Origin: Lewinellaceae bacterium
GTDB lineage: Bacteria; Bacteroidota; Bacteroidia; Chitinophagales; Saprospiraceae
Assembly (NCBI GenBank): GCA_020636215.1
Contig: JACJYG010000022.1
Location: 1 to 28,028 of the forward strand
DNA length: 28,028 bases
Direction of reading: 5' to 3'
This document shows, one piece after another, positions 23,840-28,028 of this stretch (within the stretch, counting starts at the first letter, position 1; each line of letters opens with the position of its first letter). Under the pieces are notes generated by a model that was not told where the DNA came from, made no database searches, and saw only the letters and a program-made list of their open reading frames with translations. Position numbers and translations under genes: made by a program.

Positions 23840-25374
23840 TTGTGGCCGGTGGCCTGGTTAATGAGCTCCGTGTAGTGGTGCACCCACTCCCGGTTGTTGT
23901 CGATCGCCTGGAGGGTTCGCGCCGGCACTTCCTTGCCAGCCCGCTCCAGCTTCAGTTTTTTTTGTGTGTGCGAACCCAATCGCTTTTTGTATTCCTTCAG
24001 GCGTTGCTTCAGGTGCCGGAGGTCCGCCCCTTCGTGTGTGCGTTTTGGTGTTTCCCCATCTGCAGTGGGGGTAACGGTTTTGTCACATTGTGACAAAACC
24101 GCTTCGTGTGTGCGTTTTGGTGTTTCCCCATCTGCAGTTCGTGCGTTATAAAGGTCACGCGGGGAACTGTCCTCCTCCGGAGTGCGAAAACCGATCTGCC
24201 GGCGCTTCGGGGAGATGTAGATCACGCCGTCCTGATCATCGTCGGACTGATCCAATTTAAGGGTAATTTGGATGTTGGCCAGCTGGGTAGGGTCATATAG
24301 CTGTGCCGGTTGCTTCGGAAGGGGAGGAGGTGGCGTCCGATCGGCGAAGGCGGTTATTCGGCTCTGGAGGGTATAATTCCACCGATCCCGGACGGCGTCT
24401 TTCAGGTTTGTGAACCAATGGGGGTTCACGTCATACTGGCTTACTTCCACCGTCTCCGCGATGCCGCTGCCCTTGTGGTGGACGCGGTCGAGGATGACCG
24501 AAACAAAGAAGATGATAAGGCACACTATGGTGAAGTACCCCAACCCGCCGCCGTACTTGGCCACTTTCTCCGCCTGCCCGGATTCGATAGCGCCGGTGGC
24601 GTCGCTGTGGTCCGCCTCATAGCCTGCCAGCCGTTCCCGGAAGGCCGCCCGGGCGTTGTCGATCTCCGCCGCCTGCCCGGCCTCCAGCTCTGCCAGCTTG
24701 CCGGCCTTGTCGGCCTCCAGGGCAGCAATCGCCGCTTTGGCGTTGTCCTTCTGAGTGGCGTAGGAATCGCCGGTGCGGGCCTCTTTCCGGCGGATGTTGG
24801 CCAGGTCCGTTTTGGCCGCCGCTATCCTGCCGGCAAAGGCTTTTTCCTGGCCTGCCAGCAGGGTTCGCCACTTGTCGGCGATGGTAGTGCTGTCCGCCGT
24901 CCACTGGGCCATTGCTTCGGCCTCCAGGCCGCTGTAAAGGCTGTCCGCTGCCAGCTTCTCCCGGCCCGCTTCCGGCGCCGTCAGGTTCTCCACTATGGTA
25001 TCGGAGTTTTTGAAGGACAGGACGCCACTGGCGCCGCCCAGCAGGATGACGACGACGAACACGGCAATGCTCATAACCAGGTGCAGGCCGCCAAACCGGC
25101 CGTAAAGGACCGCGTCAACCGCCTGTGGCGTTGTTACCCGAAGGCCGCCTTCAATCGTAATTGTCCCTAATGCAGCAACCAGGCCGGCCAGGTACGGCGC
25201 TGCTTCCGGGAAGATGGGGAATAGTGCTTGGTGGGATAGCGCATAGATGATGCCTATTTCAGTGGCGGCGCTGATGACCTGGGCGAAGATCCCAGACATT
25301 TTGATTGACCGGGCCAATTTGGCGTAGGTTTCGAAAAAGCCCGTCTCTTGAGGTAATGAACGTAAGAATTTCAT
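23836..25374 (-). CDS. Four-helix membrane protein with periplasmic coiled coil and basic tail
   Basis: 512 residues from ATG 25374 (MKFLRSLPQETGFFETYAKL); upstream in-frame codons overlap the DNA-binding gene and are not coding. Membrane segments near 29-48, 58-75, 97-117 and 278-297. Residues ~130-275 form a long Ala/Glu/Lys-rich coiled coil (e.g. ATQKDNAKAAIAALEADKAG) between helices 3 and 4. The cytoplasmic tail (300-512) is polar with a Pro run (PPPPLPKQP, ~348-356), a 24-residue internal duplication (TADGETPKRTHE twice, ~413 and ~437) and a basic helical end. The layout resembles DUF4407-type proteins, without certainty. Such a protein could anchor or sense at the membrane; in an element without virion genes it might tether replication or act on the host or a helper phage. 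Its 3' end overlaps the next gene. Confidence 0.82.
   Translation of the reverse strand: MKFLRSLPQETGFFETYAKLARSIKMSGIFAQVISAATEIGIIYALSHQALFPIFPEAAPYLAGLVAALGTITIEGGLRVTTPQAVDAVLYGRFGGLHLVMSIAVFVVVILLGGASGVLSFKNSDTIVENLTAPEAGREKLAADSLYSGLEAEAMAQWTADSTTIADKWRTLLAGQEKAFAGRIAAAKTDLANIRRKEARTGDSYATQKDNAKAAIAALEADKAGKLAELEAGQAAEIDNARAAFRERLAGYEADHSDATGAIESGQAEKVAKYGGGLGYFTIVCLIIFFVSVILDRVHHKGSGIAETVEVSQYDVNPHWFTNLKDAVRDRWNYTLQSRITAFADRTPPPPLPKQPAQLYDPTQLANIQITLKLDQSDDDQDGVIYISPKRRQIGFRTPEEDSSPRDLYNARTADGETPKRTHEAVLSQCDKTVTPTADGETPKRTHEGADLRHLKQRLKEYKKRLGSHTQKKLKLERAGKEVPARTLQAIDNNREWVHHYTELINQATGHK
24030..24138. repeat. 37-bp direct repeat with a 27-bp palindrome between copies, inside a gene
   Basis: Exact 37-bp copies at 24030-24066 and 24102-24138 (period 72 bp, in frame). 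Directly before the second copy is the perfect palindrome CGGTTTTGTCAC-ATT-GTGACAAAACCG (24075-24101). The arms share TTTGTCA with the origin iterons. Confidence 0.9.
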
Positions 25375-25382
25375 ACTTTTAC

Positions 25383-25404
25383 GTATTGTTTTTGTTAACA
25401 ATAC
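25383..25404. promoter_or_regulatory. Inverted repeat in the promoter region of the membrane-protein operon
   Basis: GTATTGT (25383-25389) / ACAATAC (25398-25404), overlapping a 10-bp palindrome TTGTTAACAA (25392-25401), 9-30 bp before the ATG at 25374. TTACGTA at 25379-25385 matches the core of the sites at 22487 and 23364. A candidate operator that would cover the promoter or ribosome site. Confidence 0.5.
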
Positions 25405-25453
25405 CCCTTTCCGGTTATCCCAACCAGGGCCGGTTAGGGGTTTTTCTTTTCGC

Positions 25454-25753
25454 CTACTTCTTAATGAATACCTTCCTTTCCTCCAGCAGCCGCTCGAAGT
25501 CCTCCCGGAGCCAATAAAAGGCCCGGCCCTGTTGATGATACGGGTCGAGCTTGCCTTCCTTGCGCCAACGCTGGATAGTGGCGACGTGCTTGCCGAAGGC
25601 CTCCGCCAGGTCTTGCTCAGTGAGAAATGGTTTGTCGCCGCCGACGGGCTTGCCTTCGGATTCCGCCAGCATGGCGGCAATCTCCTCCAGCGATTGCACG
25701 GCCTTGGTGATCTGCCGTTTGGCCCGGTCTAATTCTCTGGATAATGCGCTCAT
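25454..25753 (-). CDS. MerR-like helix-turn-helix protein, probable excisionase/regulator
   Basis: 99 residues from ATG 25753 (MSALSRELDRAKRQITKAVQ); a GTG at 25759 is possible. The first ~40 residues are a helix that may dimerise. Residues ~45-95, FLTEQDLAEAFGKHVATIQR, WRKEGKLDPYHQQGRAFYWL and the final helix REDFERLLEERKVFIKK, match the HTH_17/excisionase type of winged MerR-like domain (helix-turn-helix, then the 'GRxxxY/WL' wing). These proteins act as excisionases or as AlpA/Stl-like activators in satellites. It lies between the integrase unit and the membrane-protein operon. A 26-bp sequence shared with the integrase promoter lies 23 bp upstream of its start. Confidence 0.85.
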   Translation of the reverse strand: MSALSRELDRAKRQITKAVQSLEEIAAMLAESEGKPVGGDKPFLTEQDLAEAFGKHVATIQRWRKEGKLDPYHQQGRAFYWLREDFERLLEERKVFIKK

Positions 25754-25775
25754 AGTCACATATTTAGATTAAAAA

Positions 25776-25801
25776 AATAGGTTTATCGGTCGTTTGTGTC
25801 C
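25776..25801. promoter_or_regulatory. 26-bp site upstream of the excisionase-like gene
   Basis: The complement begins GGACACAAACGACCG and matches 27863-27888 at 25 of 26 positions, in opposite orientation. Just beyond, CTAACA recurs at 25803, 25815 and 25835 (and TATACTAACA twice, 20 bp apart). It lies 23-48 bp before the ATG at 25753. Confidence 0.65.
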
Positions 25802-25855
25802 GCTAACAAATATACTAACATACACTATTTTATACTAACATTTTGGGCAAAAAAA

Positions 25856-26629
25856 CTAGTATATTATTCCCACTAACATCTTATCCATTGATTTTAAATA
25901 AGTTGGAATCTTTTCCAAGATCAAAGGAAATTGTTGGTACAACCGAAGGAAAGGAGAATGCTTTGCCTCATTGGGGAAAAGATCCTCAATTTCATGCGAA
26001 GAGAAGAGATGTTCCTTAAATGCAATTTGGGTCGGGAGGTCGAGCCAATCCAGGCAACGGACATTTTTGTCATAGGTGCGGATAAACCCTCTGAATTGAT
26101 AGTAAGCAGTAAGCCGGTCAACCAGGTTGGCGGGTAGCTTCTCTTGAAAACCAGGTATCTGTTTTTCGATGATGAGGAAACTATCTTCCAACTTCATAGC
26201 ATCGTGAAAAGTAGATCGAAAATCCGTTCCCGGAAGTTGCCCGTTTGAAAATTCATGGAGTTGTTGTTGCAAGTGCTTTTCTAACTCCCTGCTCATATTT
26301 TGGTGGTAGTGGTCGAGCCGATCCGATATGCCGCTGATGCTGTATTTGTCTCCAACTTCTTTTGCTTCAAACCTAATGATCTTAGTCACATTTTGCTCAA
26401 ACCCTCGTACCTGTTCATTAATGGTAGGATTAGTCTTCTTTACAAAGAATTCTTCAAACTGATCTTCTGTCAGATACCCATGTTCATGGACAAAGAAAAG
26501 TATTTTGGTATTCATTCGATTGTATCCAATGGTGGCATATACTCTATATTGCTTTTCACCATTAACCTCGAAGGGCTTTAAGTTTTTGTTTAGATAGTAG
26601 GTAATATTGATCTTCTTTTCTTTCCCCAT
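25856..26629 (-). CDS. Unknown protein translationally coupled to the integrase
   Basis: 257 residues from ATG 26629, whose first base overlaps the integrase stop (TAATG); a TTG at 26638 is less likely. The N-terminus INITYYLNKNLKPFEVNGEK, then YRVYATIGYNRMNTKI, resembles the arm-DNA-binding start of Bacteroidota tyrosine recombinases, including the neighbour's KFTLVFNRENRLNLDG. No catalytic recombinase motif follows; instead there is a helical body with basic and aromatic residues (AYYQFRGFIRTYDKNVRCLD). The gene is clearly AT-richer than the integrase and most of the element, so it may have been acquired separately. Possible roles are a recombination accessory factor or a cargo protein. No homologue is recognised. 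Confidence 0.82.
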   Translation of the reverse strand: MGKEKKINITYYLNKNLKPFEVNGEKQYRVYATIGYNRMNTKILFFVHEHGYLTEDQFEEFFVKKTNPTINEQVRGFEQNVTKIIRFEAKEVGDKYSISGISDRLDHYHQNMSRELEKHLQQQLHEFSNGQLPGTDFRSTFHDAMKLEDSFLIIEKQIPGFQEKLPANLVDRLTAYYQFRGFIRTYDKNVRCLDWLDLPTQIAFKEHLFSSHEIEDLFPNEAKHSPFLRLYQQFPLILEKIPTYLKSMDKMLVGIIY

Positions 26630-27831
26630 TAGCTCCAATCGATTTTTTCCAATTCCTCCTCAATTACGCTGTTCGCCAGTTTGACGTAAATCATTGTGAT
26701 ATCCGGCTGAGAATGGCTGAGCAGCCGTTGCAGGACCGGCACTTTTACCTTTGTGGCCATGGCCGTAGCGAAGGTCCGCCGGGCAACATGGGAAGTCATT
26801 TTCTTTTTGATGCCAGCCAGGGCCGCCAGTTCCTTCAGGCTGCGGTTCAAGTACTGGTTGCTGATCCGGAATAGGGGCTTGTCGTCATCCCGGCCGGCCA
26901 GGGCTTCGCGGACGATCTCTTCCGGCTTCGACCACTGGACCCCATCGCGTTTGAAAAGCAGCCATAACGGCAAAGTTAGCTGTTTGCCGTTCTTTTTCAG
27001 CCGCTTCCTGACCTGCAGGCCCTTCGCCGTCTCCTCCAGGTGGGGCCGGGCCAGGGTGGACACGTCAGAAAACCGGAGGCCGGTCCAGCAACATAGCAGG
27101 AAAATCTTCCTGATCTGCTCCAGGTGGCATTTGCTGGAGGGTATCTCCAGGGCCTCCAGGCGGGCCAGCTCCGCCGGCAGCAGGAACACCCGTTCCGGCT
27201 CTTCCTGCCGGGGCTTAAACTGCCGGTAGGGGTTCCCGTCGCCCGGCAGGTGGCCGAACAGGATCGCCCGGTTGATGTATGCTTTCAGGAACCGGTGATG
27301 CTTGTGGATGTTGTTCAAGCGCATTTCCCGCCGGTGCATGAACCGGTCGAACCGGGTAACCAGGTGTACGTCGATCTCGTCAAAGAATACCTCTTTCCGG
27401 AATTCGCCCAACAGGTTCAGGGTGCAGCGGTGCGCCCGCCGGGTGGCAGGCGTGATGTCGGGCCGCTTCAGTTCTTCCCAGCAGAATTTTGTGAAGGATG
27501 CCGGTGCAGGATCCTCCGGCGCCGTTGCATGGTCGAGCAGCCGCAGCGGGCAGCGGCCGTATTTCTGTATAGCGGTGAATTCGTATGCCTCGAAGTGGTG
27601 AAGGAAGTCTTGCAAATGGCGGTTGTACTGTGCTTTGAGCGGATGATCTTTCACCCGGAGGGAGCGTTCGTCCCAGTGTTCCGGCTTCAGGTAAACGCCG
27701 GTGGAGAAGTAGCGGTTCTTGCCGCCCTGGTAGGCCCGTAGCGTGACTAGGGCAGTTCCATCCAGGTTAAGGCGATTTTCGCGGTTGAAAACCAAGGTGA
27801 ATTTGATTTTCCTGAGTGGTTGCAGTTGCAT
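26629..27831 (-). CDS. int: Tyrosine recombinase / integrase
   Basis: 400 residues, ATG 27831, stop 26629-26631. Residues ~6-50 form the arm-binding domain (IKFTLVFNRENR, then NRYFSTGVYL), ~110-205 the core-binding helices, ~213-395 the catalytic domain. Active-site residues are all present: Arg253 in CCWTGLRFSDV, a Lys in RKRLKKNGK (~276-283), His348 and Arg351 in SHVARRTF, His373 in LLSHSQPDITM and the nucleophile Tyr382 in IYVKL. It should catalyse site-specific integration and, with the excisionase-like protein, excision. It lies 182 bp from the right att repeat, the usual position for integrases of elements that enter tRNA genes. Its stop codon overlaps the next start, so the two products are made together. 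Confidence 0.95.
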   Translation of the reverse strand: MQLQPLRKIKFTLVFNRENRLNLDGTALVTLRAYQGGKNRYFSTGVYLKPEHWDERSLRVKDHPLKAQYNRHLQDFLHHFEAYEFTAIQKYGRCPLRLLDHATAPEDPAPASFTKFCWEELKRPDITPATRRAHRCTLNLLGEFRKEVFFDEIDVHLVTRFDRFMHRREMRLNNIHKHHRFLKAYINRAILFGHLPGDGNPYRQFKPRQEEPERVFLLPAELARLEALEIPSSKCHLEQIRKIFLLCCWTGLRFSDVSTLARPHLEETAKGLQVRKRLKKNGKQLTLPLWLLFKRDGVQWSKPEEIVREALAGRDDDKPLFRISNQYLNRSLKELAALAGIKKKMTSHVARRTFATAMATKVKVPVLQRLLSHSQPDITMIYVKLANSVIEEELEKIDWS

Positions 27832-27862
27832 GGCCGTACTGTTTTAAGGTTTACGGAAAATT

Positions 27863-27888
27863 GGACACAAACGACCGTTAAACCTATT
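27863..27888. promoter_or_regulatory. 26-bp site upstream of the integrase
   Basis: GGACACAAACGACCG followed by TTAAACCTATT. Differs from the complement of 25776-25801 at one base. It lies 32-57 bp before the integrase ATG. Two ACTACAAAAT repeats 11 bp apart follow at 27894 and 27905. Confidence 0.65.
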
Positions 27889-27929
27889 ACAGTACTACAA
27901 AATCACTACAAAATATTCGCATATACTTG

Positions 27930-27997
27930 GGCAACACCCGCTATCAAAAAGCGCCGGAATGCCTGTTTTTGCTGGGCATTCTTCGCCAAGTGTTGCC
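27930..27997. repeat. Nested inverted repeats next to the right attachment site
   Basis: GGCAACAC (27930-27937) / GTGTTGCC (27990-27997) enclose GCG / CGC and GAATGCC (27957-27963) / GGCATTC (27975-27981). The element ends 16 bp before the att repeat. Confidence 0.6.
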
Positions 27998-28013
27998 GAA
28001 TGTTTGCTAATTT

Positions 28014-28028
28014 GTAGACCCACTAGGA
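28014..28028. other. attR core repeat; probable 3' end of a minus-strand tRNA gene
   Basis: GTAGACCCACTAGGA. Read on the minus strand, TCCTAGTGGGTCTAC can be parsed as the end of the T-loop (T), T-stem 3' strand (CCTAG), acceptor 3' strand (TGGGTCT) and discriminator A of a tRNA without encoded CCA. The rest of the tRNA would lie beyond the window. Confidence 0.6.

Larger units (their letters stand above)
17763..28028 (-). mobile_element. Integrated satellite-like mobile element, ~10.25 kb
   Basis: Exact 15-bp direct repeats GTAGACCCACTAGGA at 17763-17777 and 28014-28028 bound a block in which every gene runs leftward. Integrase lies next to the right end, followed by an excisionase-like protein, a membrane protein, small proteins, a ribbon-helix-helix regulator, a Toprim-SF3 helicase and an origin-like region. 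Host-type genes on the plus strand lie directly outside the left end. No virion, conjugation or relaxase gene is present. Known elements with this make-up are phage satellites (P4 or PICI type) and small integrative plasmids; I cannot assign a named family. The right boundary coincides with the end of the window, so the repeat may be longer. Confidence 0.85.

Noticed and set aside
24310..25170. 286-codon open frame on the plus strand
   Set aside because: Antisense to the membrane-protein gene, without family resemblance.
25375..25680. Longer start for the membrane protein at 25680
   Set aside because: The 102 extra codons overlap the DNA-binding gene in another frame and have no protein-like character.
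18033..28013. Anti-phage defence system in the mobile element
   Set aside because: I found no nuclease, NTPase, reverse transcriptase, TIR, methylase or toxin motif; the unknown genes could still act in defence, but nothing in the sequence shows it.
27820..28017. 65-codon open frame on the plus strand at the right end
   Set aside because: It crosses the integrase start, the 26-bp site and the nested inverted repeats; no coding signs.

Overview
The window reads as a chromosomal stretch of a fairly high-GC member of the Bacteroidota, most like the Saprospiria. This rests on tandem FtsX/MacB-type permeases with the family's usual 'NPAEALR' ends, weak or absent Shine-Dalgarno sequences, a Bacteroidota-style tyrosine recombinase, and many intergenic palindromic and short-period repeats. 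The species cannot be named from the sequence alone.

Region 1 (1-8.8 kb) is host chromosome. It holds the 3' part of a large coiled-coil protein with a beta-barrel-like C-terminus. Three FtsX-like ABC-exporter permeases follow on the minus strand: one intact (3048-5456), one broken by a cluster of frame changes (5570-7923) and one reduced to its last codons (8356-8427). Each permease stop codon is followed at once by a small array of degenerate 8-bp repeats. The 7.9-8.8 kb gap also holds folded repeats.

Region 2 (8.8-17.8 kb) is an AT-richer mosaic: a Crp/Fnr regulator, an NmrA-like reductase cut in two by a 1,764-bp IS1634-like element (18-bp inverted ends, 7-bp target duplication), an NTF2-like lipoprotein, an AraC regulator whose 3' end lies in a 172-bp inverted-repeat element, a DUF1330-like protein, several gene remnants, an unrecognised 730-residue protein, and a 47-residue pentapeptide-repeat protein translationally coupled to it.

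Region 3 (17,763-28,028) is an integrated mobile element of about 10.25 kb, and is the most interesting part. It is bounded by identical 15-bp direct repeats. The right copy reads, on the minus strand, like the 3' end of a tRNA gene that continues beyond the window; the left copy sits beside what looks like that tRNA's displaced terminator. All genes run leftward, in this order: tyrosine integrase, an unknown protein coupled to it, a MerR-like (excisionase-type) DNA-binding protein, a four-helix membrane protein with a coiled coil, five small proteins in tight overlap or close spacing, a ribbon-helix-helix regulator, and a Toprim-SF3 helicase replication protein. Downstream of that lie a probable origin (11-bp iterons, AT-rich tract, inverted iteron pair), an array of eight 50-bp repeats, one more unknown gene and a stack of terminators. 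No capsid, tail, conjugation or recognisable defence gene is present.

The best reading is a phage-satellite-like or plasmid-like integrative element with its own replication module and several cis-regulatory sites: a hairpin attenuator before the replication gene, a 26-bp site shared by the int and xis promoters, TTACGT-containing operators, and a palindrome inside the membrane-protein gene. I do not recognise it as any named family.
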